Below the pieces are notes generated by a model that was not told the origin of the DNA, did no database searches, and saw only the letters and a list, made by a program, of their open reading frames with translations. Shown piece after piece: positions 12,201-27,200 of a stretch of 64,000 nt of DNA (position 1 is the first letter of the stretch; every line of letters begins with the position of its first letter). Where the stretch lies: NCBI GenBank assembly GCA_964023205.1, contig OZ026840.1, forward strand, positions 13,620,454 through 13,684,453, given 5' to 3'. The stretch is from Lutraria lutraria (taxonomy: Eukaryota > Mollusca > Bivalvia > Venerida > Mactridae). The position numbers and the translations under genes were made by a program.

Positions 12201-15200
12201 AATAATCAATCTCTTATATTTAGGCGACCAAACATTAGTGCATTAGGAGGAATATTAACTGATGCTTTGGCTTTAAATACAAGACTACAACCACATATAG
12301 AAACATTTGCTAGAATTGTTCAAGAAGATGCTGAAATGGATCAAAATGTAAGATACACATTTGTATAGTTTATACACTAAAATATTCTTTATAATTATGA
12401 TGTGTCTAAAAATATATAAGATACAAAATTTATTTACAGTCTGTATTCAAATAACAAGTAAACATTTGCTATGTTTAGCTATTGACTGACTTAAGAACAT
12501 TATAGTTATAATAATAATATAAACAACTCAAAGTTAATGGCTAGAATTTGACATATCATTATACGATGGTTAGCGATACATTACACTCGTACAAGTATTA
12601 GACATTTAGAAGCTCGAGGCTTGTGGTATGCTTAATTAAATGTTTTATGGTAATAAAAAAATTAAATGCTCAGGAATAAGGGCTAGATGTGTATTGGTGC
12701 TTTACACCAGACACAATAAAGAATCAGGAAAAACTATTGGAATAGAGTAGGGCTATTAATGCCCGGTTCTCCTGTATCTTATCTACCCACTCCCTGGTGT
12801 GGCTCTGAAATGACCAATGCAGTCAAATGGGCTGTTGAACAATAGTTAGATAAAATACATGTAATACATAACAACGTGTTTGATAAATTCTGATGGCATC
12901 ATGTTTTGAATGACTATGAAATATGATGATATTTTTATGATATTTCTTTAAGTATGTGTTAAGACTTATTCAATATTACATTCTCACTAACTACTACAGC
13001 TTGTTGGAAATTGTAAGAAACACAAGTCATTTAAAGTATTTAATAGGACTTGGTATTGTTTTTATATAGGAGCAGACAGAAAACCAGAGAATCTGTAACA
13101 TGGTATCAGAAGCCATGCATGCTGTGAGTCATTCACACCATGCTATCAGTGATCTGATGGTGAACCTAAGTCAGAATAGACCTCGACAGTTGTTTGTTAC
13201 ATTGGCTATAGCTCAGCCACACACAGCTGTCATACAGCAGACAATACCTGTTCAGGTAATTATGAACAATTTCTTACAGTTGTTGGTTCACTTCCTGGTT
13301 TCGGTTGACTTCATGATAATAATGCCAAATAGTAAATCATTAAGATCATGAGTTTTATGTGTTAATTTCTAGTGCTAGAGAATTATCTATGTGTTATTGA
13401 GCATAAAATATGAATATAGGCTATGCACAAAGATATAAAAATAATGTCCAAAGATGCATTATTTAGTTACTTATCTAGGGTTTTATGCATTAAATTCTAG
13501 TGCTAGAAAATCATTCATATTTTATTGAGCATAAAATATGAGCATTGGCTGTGCAAAACAATCCTTGTGCAAATTTATTTATAAACTGGCATGCTTTTTA
13601 GTTTCTACTTTATGACTGACAATGTAATGTCATAAAGACTTGTGTTAGACTGTTTACAGTATTCAAGCAAATTACCTGCTAAAGTCAAATAATTTTACAT
13701 TCTTTTTGTCAAAGATCTAATTTACTTGTTGCTTAATTGGTGTTAAGTGTTTCTTGGTTTGTTTAGCAATTACTTTAAGAATTAATTATCTAAATTATTT
13801 CTGGAAAATAATGTAATGTGTACAGTAACATTGATAACTGTTTTTATCTTCATCTTATATTGGCCTTTGTGAGATGACATTCAAATAGTTGTAGTGAAAA
13901 AAAAAAATAGTAATCAACTGCAATGCCTGTATTGAGTTATTCAGAAGTACACTTTCATTCTGCATACACAACATGTCTGAGGCATTAAATTCATGCTTAA
14001 AGCCACAAAACAATCGCTTTACTGAGACAAAGAGATTTGTCTGCTCTCTGCTTGCTGTGATAAGACAGTGTTATAATGACATCAGTGATGTTGCAGGGCT
14101 CAACAAATCCACTCATCCGCATGTAATTACGAGCACAAAACTACTCAGGACGAGTTAAAATTACTGTAGAACGAGTTAAGATTACTGTAGAAATAGTTAA
14201 AATTACTGTAGAACTTTGTTAAAATTACTGTAGAAAATTCGAAGCTGGAGGTCCTGTTTGATGAGTGGCCTGAAATATTTTGTTGAGCCCTGGTTTGGTT
14301 AATTATTGTTGTAACATTTGCTTGAATCCACTTAAAGTTCATCTAGTTTTAGGCCAGGGTCCAGTGGTTAGATTGCTGGATTTGTGGCCCGGCGATCCTG
14401 GTTCAATTTCTAGTCGCGGCAGGTCATACCTTTCCATGAATATTTGAAATTTGACAAAAATGTTGATTTGCCAGTTTGTAGTAGAAGGTAAAGTTAGTAC
14501 TGGTTAGAATATAGTCCAGGAAAACATGTTTAAGTGAACCACCTGCCGTATTTAACTGAAAAATTGTTGAAAAACCAAAATAGACAAAAAATCAGTTAGA
14601 TCTAGTTTTATATCAAGTTGTATGTAACCTTTTTGTGAAGACTCATAATTGCTTAATATCAGTTATTCTCAACTTCGTATTTCTGTCTATGTGTGAAGTT
14701 ATTTACAGTAATTCATTTGCTCTTTATGGTTGTGTTCATATCCAATGTAAAAAGAAAAAAAACTAACTTAAGTTTTTGACAATTTTGTTCAAAACTTAAG
14801 CTTAAAACTATGCAGCAATCACGAATCTATATTTGAGCTGCATAAAAAGATCTGTCATTGTTACATAAATTGTATAAATGAGGTGAGAAATAGTTTACAA
14901 TTTCCTGGTTGAAAAACTGATATAAGACCACGTAGTATTTACTGTATCAATGTTACTTGTTAATATATTTTGCTGTCATTGTATGATATTTGTTATATAT
15001 GCGCTAACAATGGGTGTGGTATTACAAATCAATATATTGGATGCTATTTCTTTATTTTATTTCTAATACTTAGTTTCAGTAACCCTTATTTTCCACTGTG
15101 TTGTTGTTCGCAGTCAACCTTATTTTCCACTATGTTGTTAGGTTGTTGTTTTCATTATGAGATACATTGTTGTGATAACTCTAAAACTTTCTATTTGAAA

Positions 15201-18200
15201 GTTGCTTTGTCAGAACTAAAACTCCTGGATATCAATTTGAAGGGTGAGCCCTAGAAGGGCCTATCTCCTTTTTTGGAGATAAGCCGTTCGTGTACTCACC
15301 CCTTTGATTCCATTTCAAAAACTTGCGTCCTGTATTTTTGAATTTTGGACTTTTAAGCAGGAAAACTGGGACATTATTGTATTTTGTGTTCAGAAAATGG
15401 GTCAAAATCACAAATAATGTAAAACTAATATTTTGCTATACCTTTTTTGACAGAATAGATTTAATGTGCAACAATATCATGTTGTATATGGTAAAGAAAG
15501 AAATACAGATGTCCTAAAAATTATTTAAAAATCCCAACACTACAAACAGGTGACAAGATCATCATTTTGTGGTTCAAAAGATTATCATAATTTATGTAAA
15601 ACACAATTCTGGTTTTGATTTTCACTCTGAGAACGTGGTACTAGTCAATATTTTGATTTACGACCTAATGATATACTTAAGTTTGATTTTAGGCTCGTGT
15701 ACGTGTAAGGGACGGGTCAACATTCGGTCGGGGTCAATCTACTGGGCGAGTTACTCAAAACGCCACTAACACATCATCAGTAAGAGTTTTCTGTTTGTGC
15801 AAAATAAAATACCAAAAAATACATCCCAGTTTTATTTTGTGTAGTTAGAGCGTTGTATCAATACTGCTGACATTTTTTGCATGCCTGTAGGATTAAACCG
15901 CCTTAAACTATACTATCAACTGGCTTGTATTTGATTTTAAGCTAACGTGTTGTAATGTTTTATGTACTCATGTTGTGGGATTCAATCAAATACGAGTTAT
16001 TTCTTCTCTGATTGTACAGCCTGTACAAGGCAGGGATGATCTTATAACTGATACAGCCTGACTTCACAGGAGCTGGTGTTGTCATAAAACTATGCATGTG
16101 AGTTTTATGTGTAGTTGCTTCTAGTGCATGCTGCAGTTGTTAGACATAATTTAGTTGCATGCAACAATTTTCAACTTTGCTTCCATGTCTACTTGGCTTT
16201 AATGCCGAGCATGTGAGGGTTATTCAAGTTTGTTATATTGTGATACTATGCAGATTTGTTAGAATAATTTATGGTAGCCTGGCAACTAGTTATGTACATT
16301 ATGGGTTTTGTTTACTTTTTATGATGTTTGAATTTATTTTGTTTATTTAGTGTTTTGTGTATTTTCAAAGGTTGCGATTCCCCGCCCTGATCCGGCTAGT
16401 ACTACTTCCTCTACTGCTACAACAGGAACCAGCACCGGTCCGCAGCCAAGTACTGTAGAAACTGGTACCCAGTCTAGTAGTGGAACCGGGAGCCAACCCC
16501 AGCCAACAACAAGCACATTTGGTGCCCAGCACAATGCTGGATTAAGTGAAGATGAAGTTCAAAGGATTTCACAACAAATGTCTGCTGGTCTTCAAAATGT
16601 CCTTGGTCAAGTAAGTGACTTATTTAGCAGTTTTCTAAGAATTGTCATCTTTGTAAAGATGTCTGGGCAGATGAGTGCCTTTGATTGTTTAGTTAGTGAA
16701 TTGAATTTTGCAATTATATTTTGCTATTGTGATTATTCATGTACAAATTCATGTGTGTCTCTTTTCTGTTGCAGGCTAATTCTGTAAGTATCACTTTAGC
16801 AATATTTAGTCTTGAAAGTTTTAGTTGGTTGTGTTAAAATTGGGCTTTTTGTCATAATTTGTATTTCTTTGTTACTCTGTGGTATATAGAGATCCAGAGT
16901 TTATATAGGAAGAATTAAGATACTTAAGCACAACTCTTATGATATCCAAAATAACATCAGACTACTGGTATACTGTAGTAAATAAATCATTACAAATGTT
17001 ATCAAGTTCTAAAATCTATGTATCATAGTTGTAACTTTACATCAGCCATTATAGATACTGTATACGTCCTTAAATTGGCAGGGCTAAAATTTGCCGTTTT
17101 TTGGAAAGTTAAATATTGGGGGAGGTCAAGAATTGGCGATTTCTAAAAAATCTGCCAAAAGAAAACACCCATTGTCTATCGCCCGCTATAATTACACCAA
17201 TGTAACCTATACTATAATTTGCTGTACATTTTTAAATGTTCTTTGTTTGTAACCATTTTCGCACCGACCTACTACTTGTACAATGCCCTTTTCTTATTGT
17301 AATATACATCGTTGATAGTATCTCATATGTTATAAAAATTGCAAACACAGTCGAAGATTAGCACCTTTTATTAACAAATGGTAATGGTTTGCTTGTTTGT
17401 CTATATCACTTAGCATTTTTTGTTGATAACGACTATTATAATATGCCATTTTATGTATATATACAAAAGTATAGCTTATTTGCATATTTAACCACTGATT
17501 AATTATTTGTAGCTTAACTCGAGTTATTTGTTTTGCTATTATTGGCAGTGTTATATATCTGCGGTGTGAATTATTGGCGGGTTTTAAATTGGCTGAAGCC
17601 TGTCAACCGCCAAAATAGTGAACATTAAACCACCGCCAAAATTTCAACGTATACAGTATGTAATAATTGCATTCAGGGTTTTCAGCAAGGGGATGGAAGT
17701 CCAGATAACCCCTATGTATTTGTTGAAATGGGGCCAGACAGTATGAGCGTGAACAGCATTTCTGCAGAAATTGTAACAAATGATGGAAATGAGACATCAC
17801 AGTCTACAGACAGCACAGCAAGTAGTACAACTGCGGCACAGTCTACACAAAATACAAGTAAGTCAATTAGTGTACAAGTCACTAGTATTAGGCCTTAAAA
17901 AGTTTTATTTATTTTTGGTAACCCAACCAACCCTTATTTTTCCCGTGACCCTTAATGTGACTTTTAAGCTTGAGCTTTTAGGATCAGTCTCCGTCCGGCG
18001 TCGTGCAGTGTGCGTCGTCAAACTTTACCTTGTGAACACACTAGGGGCCACATTTTTAGCTCCATTTTAGCAAAACTGGGTCAGAATGTTAATATTGACA
18101 AAATCTCGGACTAGTTCGATATTTGGCCATTTTGGGTCCAAAACTAGGTCACCAGGGCCAAATAAGGGAAAACCTTGTGAACACTTTAGAAATGACTGTT

Positions 18201-21200
18201 TTGATTGGATCTTCATGAAACTTTGTCAGAATGTTTATTTCAATAATATGTAGGTCAATTTTGATAATGATTCATTTCCAGTCAAAAACTAGGTCACTAG
18301 GGCAAATTGCTGGAAAACCTTGTGAACACTCTAAAAGTCACTGTTTTGATAGGATGATCATGAAACCTTGTCAGAATGTTTGGGTCAAAATCTAGGTCGC
18401 TAGGTCAAATCTTATGAAAAACCATGTTAACACTGTAGATTTCACAGTTATAATGGGATCTTCACCAAACTTTGTCAAATTGTTTGTTTTAATGAAACAA
18501 GTATGGGTCATCTTGGGTCAATAACTAGGTCACCAGGTCAAATCTTAGGAAAACTTTGTTAACACTGTAGATGTCACAGTTTTGATTGGATCTTCACCAA
18601 ACCTTGTCAAAATGTTTGCCTCAATGATATGTGGGTCAAGGTTGAATATGGGTCAGCCGGGGTCAAAAACTGGGTCACCAGGTCAAATCTTAGGTAAACA
18701 TCTTGTAAAATCTCTAAATGTCATGGTTTTAATTGGATCTTGGTCAATCCTTGTCTGTTTGTTCGTCTGAATGATATTAAGGATAAGTTTAAATATGGGT
18801 CATCTAGGGTAAAAAACTAGGTCACAAGGTCAAATCTAAGGAAAACCTCATTAATACTGTAGATATCAAATTTTGATTGTATCTTCACCAAACTTTGTCA
18901 GAATGTTTGTCTTAATGATATGTATGACAAATTCGAACATAGGTCATCTGGGGTCAAAAACTAGGTCACAAGGTCAAATCTTAGGAAAACCTTGTCTATG
19001 CTGTAGTTTTCATTGTTTTGATTGGGTCTTCACCAAACTTTGTCAGAATGTTTGTCTTATTTATATGTAGGACAAGTTCTAACATGGGTCATCTGGGGTC
19101 AAACACTAGGTCACCAGTTCAAACCAAAGTTTTAATGAGTGAACAGTGATTGTCATGTAAGCGATATAGGGCCATCTTGGCCCTCTTGTTTTATAAGACC
19201 AGAGGAACGGTGCATCCACTTTCTCACTTTTTTGCCTTTCTGCAAAAAAAATCCCCACTTTCCTACCGTTTTTCTAAGTAGCATTTAACCATAAACAAAT
19301 GTTTCCTTTAGACCTTTAGGTACATTGTCATGGCTGTGTGCTTTTACATCTCTCAATAATCAAGTGATCTTATGGTTAGCAATATTCCTACAACCGCTTG
19401 GAAGAAATGCTAATTTGTTGGAAATGCTAAGATTTGTTGGGTCAAGGTCGTGCTTTAAGGTCAAGGATGATAGTTCAAAGGTTATGATAGTCACGAATGT
19501 AATATCCCTGTAGTCGATTAGTTACAGTTCATCATATTATATGTGTTGATTGATCTTGTCCTTTTTGTTACAACAATGTTACTAAGTGTATTATCTGTAA
19601 TTTAAGCTGGCAATGACACGTCTAATGTTAATCCAAATGTAACGAGTCAGCAGAATAGTCAAACTCCCGGACAACAACAAGGCCAAGGATTATTACCTCC
19701 TAATTTCGTGCAGAACCTTGTTCAACAGATTGTATCTCAATCAGGTATAAGATTTTATTTAATATGAGTAGGTTTGAATTTGCAGTCAGACATATAGCAC
19801 TTTGTTATGCTGATGTATAATCAAAGTTTAAAAATTATATTTCACTCAATTTTTGATGATATTCGTAATTTATCATAGACATGATAATGTCATACAATTT
19901 TTTATAAAACAAATATTGACAAGCTTTCATAATTCATTTTTAAGAAGTGCTTGAAATCATTTATTGATAATTCCCTTGATAGAGTGTTGGGGTTCTAGCC
20001 CAGCTACCGACCATGTCTCTTTATGTGAGAAAGTAGGCAATTGCTTATTGAGGATGGGAGTCTAGTACTGGTTTTTCCCAGGAATGATGGTTAGGTGAAC
20101 TGTCCGCCTCATATGACTCTGACTGTTGAAAAGGGGCATAAAACCCTAAAAAACATTACAGAAATTTTAATAAAGCTTGTAAAACCAAATGCTAGCAAGC
20201 AAAGTCTTATCTTTACTATGTTTATTTATATCCATAATTAGTACTCTGTCCTTTGTTAAGGTTATCTATGGTCATGCAGGTATTGTAAAACAAAGGGACG
20301 TAAAACTTAAACAAACAAAACAAACCAACCCTGTATTCTTTAGGGATATAAGTAGTAACAAGGTGTTTTATGTATACATATTAAAACAAGACTAATTGAA
20401 TATTGTGTTAATTATGTAGTAAATCAGGGGCAGAGAATGCAGATTAATTTAGGACGAGGTGGTGCACCTGCTGGTGTCCCCATGATGGGCTTTCCTGGTC
20501 CAGGACAAGGAATGCCTGTAATACGTCTTGGTTCACGTGTCCGACCTGATATGCCTAGAAATGAGTCAGCTACACAAACAGCTGGAGGTAATGGAGTGCC
20601 ATCTAACAGTGGAACACAAACATCCAGTTAGTATAGTATTCAGAATATTGAACAGTAAAACACTGATATAGTGTACCAATATATAGTGAATAATCCAACG
20701 TTCTCACTAGAGGTAAAAATTGAGGGTCAAGTATGAAGATTGGCTGATTATAATAAATTTTCCTACTATTGTAATGGCACATTTGACCTGTTGGTATAAA
20801 TTCTCAAGAGTCAGAAACCTTAGTTATGTTAATTGGAAGAGTCAGATACTATTTTAAGGGTCAACTAAAAGCCCTGGGGTCAAATACAGAGAAGTGTATA
20901 TTTTCCCAAATATAATCTTTTTTATTTTCATTGTTATTGATATAAGGAAGAAGTTATTCAAGTCCACTGGAATTAACTATAACTGACTTCTAAGTTGTAT
21001 TGTTGAATATGTCTTCATCTTGTGGATTAATTATTATTATGTTCCCTTTCAAAGGAATGGGGGTATATTGCTTTTGCACATGTTGGTCCATTGGTCCAAC
21101 AGTCTGTTTGTAACCAAACCTTGTCCGGACCATAACTAGAGACCTATTTGACCTAATGTCCTCAGATTTGGTTGGGACATTGGTCATTACATGTAGATGG

Positions 21201-24200
21201 CCCCTATTGATTTTGAGGTCAGAGGTCAAGACCTTACTATCCAGTTGGCCTATAGGGGGCATCCGTGTTTCACAAAGACTTCTTGTTTACAAAATTGCAT
21301 TACAATCTCTTGTGAATTTAATGCTAATATCCGATCCATTGTAGCATGTCTATAAAAATTGCTTCAGATTTTTTTATCTTAATCAAAATAATTCTAAATG
21401 ATTTTCAGATACTACTACTAACGCCTCCAGCACTCAGACTGCTAATGCTACAAGTACTTCAGGCAGTCAGACACCTGGTGGATCTCGTGCTGCAGCATTC
21501 TATGTACCAGGAATGCCAGGACTAGCACAGAATATCCGACCAGCTGACCCTTATCTACCATGTTCATCTAGACATTTCCTAACCCAGCATGCTCAAGGTG
21601 TTCTCAATCAAAACAATGGCCAGGTATGTATACACTGCTGTATTTCTAGGTAGTGTGGTCAGTTGTGTCCAGTTTGATTTGTAGGTGCATTGATACTGCA
21701 GACTTTACAATAACTCTGCAATCTTAAAACACGGACAAATTAAACAAATTGCTGTAAATGAGAAGAGTTCTTTTGATTTGATGAAATTTTGAAGCCTTTA
21801 AAGGTTGGCTGATGCTACTGGCCTTGTAAGTAGTATATGCAGTGCAACCTCTCCAAAGCAACACCCTTAGGAAGAAAAAAATATGTTGTTGTTGAGAGGT
21901 TGTTGCTCTAGAGAGGTTAAATTGATAGTTAAATCATGCAGTGATAAACAATCATGCTGCTGTTGAAGGGTGGTTGTTGCTCAAGAGAGGGCCACTCTGG
22001 AGAGGTTGTACTGTACAGTGAAACTTGACATATCAGCCACCTCTTGATACAGGCAACCCTGATAATCAGGAGCTACTCTTTATCATACATTTAGTGAATT
22101 AATGTTCAATATAAGCCTCTAAATAAAGTCAAGTTCAATGTGCAAAATAACCATATTTCTTCACTCTATTTGTTAAGCTAATTTATGTCTTACTTTAAAA
22201 CTTATTTTGTCTTCACCATGTGGGTATTAAGACAGAATGAGAAATATGTTGGTGTTGCATAAGTCATCACTTTCTTTATTTTCAAATTCTTTTAATTTGA
22301 GACATCTGTGATAACTGTTTTAAGTTATATATTTTATTACTTGGGATTTCAGTGATAACTTACTTTATATTCCATTCATTATATGTAATATATCTAGAAC
22401 AATGTTGGCTATGTTTATTATTGTAGAACAATGATACAGCATTAGCCGATATGGTGAGTAACTTAATGTCAGGTTTAATGGGAGGATCAACAGGTGCCCC
22501 TGTCTCTGGATCAAACACAGCATCAACAGCTACAGGTTAGTTCATTAAATGCTTGTTTGGTATCATCACAACATATTGTTTATTTTTACACAGCTGTTGA
22601 TTTTTGGGTCATGAGATTATCCTTAAAAAAAGTTCGTTTTTTGGTAACCCTACCCAGAGAATTTTCAGTGGGTTGATGGGTAGGAAATATTTATATTGTA
22701 CAATTCATTTTTTACATTGAGCCCAAAATATCTGTCAAAATGCTATTATATATAATTGAAAAAAAAAATTACCCAAGAGGCCCAAAAAAGCATTACCCCC
22801 AAACGATGGCTTGATCTATATTTTATTATTTGAACATTATGTTGTCTTATGATTTTGTATTGTGTATTCCTCATTTATTTTTGTTATATATCATATACTA
22901 AATCAATCTTATTGTCATGTAAATAACATCAATTAAGTTCAACAGGGCTTTCATTTGACCCTTGTGTTTTGATTATTGAAATTAGCCAAATAAGGCTACT
23001 GACTCTTTGAGAGATTTATCAAAGGGTCAAATTTGAAATTACAATAGTAAGACATTTTGCTGATTCTGTTAATCATTATCAGCCAAGGGTCATATTTGGC
23101 CCCTAAACTTTTGGCGTCTAGTAGTAAGTCAACAATTTTAAATTTATTCATAGGCATTTGCTGTGTATGTTTGAATATGCTGTAGGTGCTATCAGACTTT
23201 TTCCTCCAAAATAGTCACAATAACCTACTGTCATTCTGGAAGCAAACGTTTTGACAGGCCGCTTGTTAATCTTACCAATTTGATGCTGACAAAGTAAAAA
23301 GTGTATGATATATTAGTGATATAATTCTCAAAGCAGTTGTATATGTATGAAATTCCTGTCTGCAGGTACGAACACAAGTGGTACATCTACTTCAACAAGT
23401 CAGTCATTACCAGGATTTAGTATTCCTGGTGTCACTGGGATACCTGGTGTTGCCGGGATACCCAGTATGGCTGGGATTCCTGGTGTTGCAGGTATCAGAA
23501 TCGGAGGACCCATGTCTTCATTCCAGCTTGGATCATTAGGTAGAGGATCCATGATGTCTGGTCAGTTCCCATTTATGCAAGGTGTGTGGATCTTATGTTG
23601 ATATGCTTATGTTATGTTACAGGCTGTCCCAAAAATTATAGAAAAATATGTACCATTTGACTGTTTAACTAAAAATGTTCAAATTGTTTAAAGTTAATAT
23701 TATGATCCAAGAAATGTTACGTGATATTAGTTTAAGCTGGTATATTAATATTACATTTTTCAATGTGTGTTATATTTCTAATCCCCTAGGTATGCGATTT
23801 CAAGTAAGAGGTCCAAGACAGGCGTCTACTGGCACGCAACCTACAGCCCCTGCGGCACAACCCCCGACAGGTCCTCAGTCCGGGCCCCGACCTCCACCAC
23901 AGAGTACATCAACTAGTACAGGGTCTGATAGTACTGCCCCTGGTACTGAACCACAGTTTATACAAGCCCTTAGAACAATGCTTCAAGCTTCAGTAAGTAT
24001 AGATATGTTATTCATTTTGGGGGGGGGGTAAGTAAGGACATTCTGAGCCTCGACATTCAAGGTTTGTTTTTTTTATATTCAGAGAAACATAGATACACTA
24101 CACATGCTTCGTAAGGATAACAATCAAACCTGTGAACAAAGGCCATCCTGGAGAAGATAAAATATGGTCTTTATTGACAGGTGGTCTTTATTTGGGAATC

Positions 24201-27200
24201 ATTTTGCTCTTAATAATCAATGACAGCTTGTAATAGAATGGCCTTTATTCACAGGAGGCCTTTGTTATGAGGTGGCCGTTAACACAGGTTTGTCTGTCTT
24301 TCTTTAACTCTGGCATTCCTTCAAAGTAAATAGAAAACTGAATGGCAAAAAATCAGTGCTGTTGCTAAAAGCACATGTACATGACCAATTTTGACTATTC
24401 TACACATTTTCCCCCATGCGACTTAAAAATATATGCATTGCATGATTTTTGTAAACTAGTGTTGTATGGTCTGTTGATACAAGTATGACTTTTAACAAAC
24501 ATCTATCAAAAAAAAAACAAAGGTCTGTATGTTAACGTGATACCCTAGAATAAAAGTATTTATGTTTTGAACACATTCTGTTGGGTTATTTTTACAGAAC
24601 ACCACTGCATCAGAGAACCAGTCCAATAGTGCAACATCAACTACAGCTCCTGCTGCAGGAAGCCAGTCTACAAATCAATCCGGCGAGCAGGGTACCAGTT
24701 CACCAGGTATTAGTGATGAAGCTTTTACCCAGCTTGTAGGTGGTATAACAGGCTACATGTCACAAGCTGCTGTAGGCCAGGCACCAAGACAAACTATTGC
24801 AGACTTCCTGTCTGGTTTAGGACAAAATTATAATATTCCACAAGGAGAAGGTAAGTCATGTAGGACTTAGATCTATGTTCATAATATTTTACTTAGAGCT
24901 ATGCCCATTAAAATATGAGTTGCAGCCCTTGTTTTCATTGTAAGTATTGGAATGTGTGGTTGTTTAATTGAAAATAAGTGTTTTCTTCATGATAGATTGT
25001 TGATACATCACAAAGGCTGTTGGTCTGGGTATGAGGTCCAGGTAATTGAGATCAATATCCCAGTTCAAATCTCAATTTTGTGATTTCAGTATTCCAAGTT
25101 AAGATTATATTACAATTCCAGCAGAAATCTGTACAAATGTCAATTGATGAAAATATTTACTTACATTCTAGTGATACATTGCTTCTATTATAGTGCAACC
25201 TCTCCAAAGCAACACACTTTTGGAGTAGCAAAGTTATGTTGTTGTTGAGAGGTTGTTGCTCTAGGGAGGTTAAATTAATAGTTAAATCTTGAAGTGGAAA
25301 AAATCATGCTATTGTTGAAGGGAGGTTGTTGCTCAAGAGAGGGTAGCTCTGGAGAGGGTGGACTGTATATTGCAAATGAGAAAATGAAGCTGATAAAGCT
25401 TGAGAATGAAAAAGAGGTTTGAGATCTCAGACTAATCTCAATTATTGGGTACCTCAGGCTCTGGTCATTGGCATTGGTCTTGTTATGTTGTTATATTAAA
25501 ATGGAAGACGACCATTAATGCGTCCGTGTGTCTGTCACAAAATTCTTCTGTGCCCGCCTCCTCCTACATTGCCCATGCAATTTTCCCATGCTTCTTGTTA
25601 AGTGTAATTTTATTTTCTATCAGTTTTAAGGCAGATTTTTATTTTTTTCAGGTTTCATTAATGATGTGATGTCCTGCATTTTGTCCAACTTGCAGATAAC
25701 AGATTTAATATCTGTATTTTATGGTTCACCTTCCCCTCTAAATCAAGTACACCGACCCCTTAGAGACTTTATATCAGAAAGGGTCTTAAGTAGTTCACCA
25801 CCTACCCCAGCTGCAATCAGAATAGCTGTAGAAGACCTTGTTGAGGGAATGCAACCAGAAATTCAAGAAGCAGCAGTTAGTATTAATATTTAATTGTCTT
25901 ATACAGGGGCGTAGCCATCTTTGAATAAATATTACTGACCCAAGTGTGAGGAGGGTGCAGGGGCGGGCTAACTCATCCTGCTGCTGGGAAGGTCCAATCC
26001 CCTAACTTTTGATTTAAATACCATTTTTGGCGATACATGGTATTTATGTTTTTACAATTCAAAAATGATTATGTTGTTAGGCACACATGTAAGTTTGTCA
26101 CTTGCTACACCTCTGTTATACTTAATCAATAACATACTATTACTCATTGATTTAAACATAATCAACTATTGCAGCAGCTGTAATTTGCTGTAGTCAGTCT
26201 GGTATTCTTTTCCTTCATTTTAAAAGTAATTTATTGACTTTGGATACCTGGCCCTGATGTTATAAAACAGTCTCTGAGCTCAAAGTGCCATTCAAACATA
26301 TTGATATCTTACTTCATTCTGTTAATTAATGTAAAATCAGTATGCCCTTATTGCGCCATGTAATGTAATATATGAATGATTTTCTGTCATTTTTCTTGCA
26401 GAATTCAGTCACTGCTAGGCCGAACATTGATTTTCTGGCTACTTTGAATCATTTTGCGAATCAACAATTTTACAACATTGTTTCTCTCATTATGAATACA
26501 AAGGGTGAGTACTTTAGATTGTATTAAACTTTCACATGTTTTCAGCTGTGTTTGGGGTCCATTGGATTAGTGTGCTGGATTTGTAAACTTGCAATCCGAG
26601 TTTGATTCCCAGTCGCGGGCATGTCATACCCTTCCATGAAAATTTGACAATGATGTTGATTTTTCCTTCCACAAGTAGCCAGTTCCTAGTGGAAGGGTAA
26701 GTTAGTACTGGTTAGAATACAGTCCAGGAAAAACTTGTTTGGTGAATCAGCAGCCGTATATAACTGAAAAATTGTTTTAAAATCGTGTTAAACCTACAGT
26801 AAATTAATGATTCAGTGTAAGTGTGCTTCTCCCCCTTGAATCTGCTTGTTGAATACCAAGCAAGGCAGCTAAAGTGATTATACTACTATAACTAGTGATG
26901 TTAGTAGCTATGTAAGGTGATTATATGTGTACTAGTTTACTCATGTTTGATAATTTCTACTCTTACAGTTGGAGACAATAATTTTGGTATAGATTTATAC
27001 TCGTGTGTAAGAAGATTTTTATCAGAGTTATTTGTGTTGTGCAGTAGATGCTTGGGTGGAATGCAGAATGTTGAAACTATGGTGTCACAAAGACTGGTAA
27101 GTTAATGGATTGTAATTTTAATTTATTAGATCATCTGTTTTTGAAGATAAAGTTGAGCTATTGGGATAACTGCGGCGTCTGCGTCCTATGTCATACAAAA

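Noticed and set aside
18582..19070. Open frames with GSSPNLVKMF/VSSPNFVRMF
   Set aside because: These are translations of the 146-bp satellite units.
24021..24029. Poly-G run as a functional element
   Set aside because: It is a short homopolymer just after a BAG6 donor with no supporting context.
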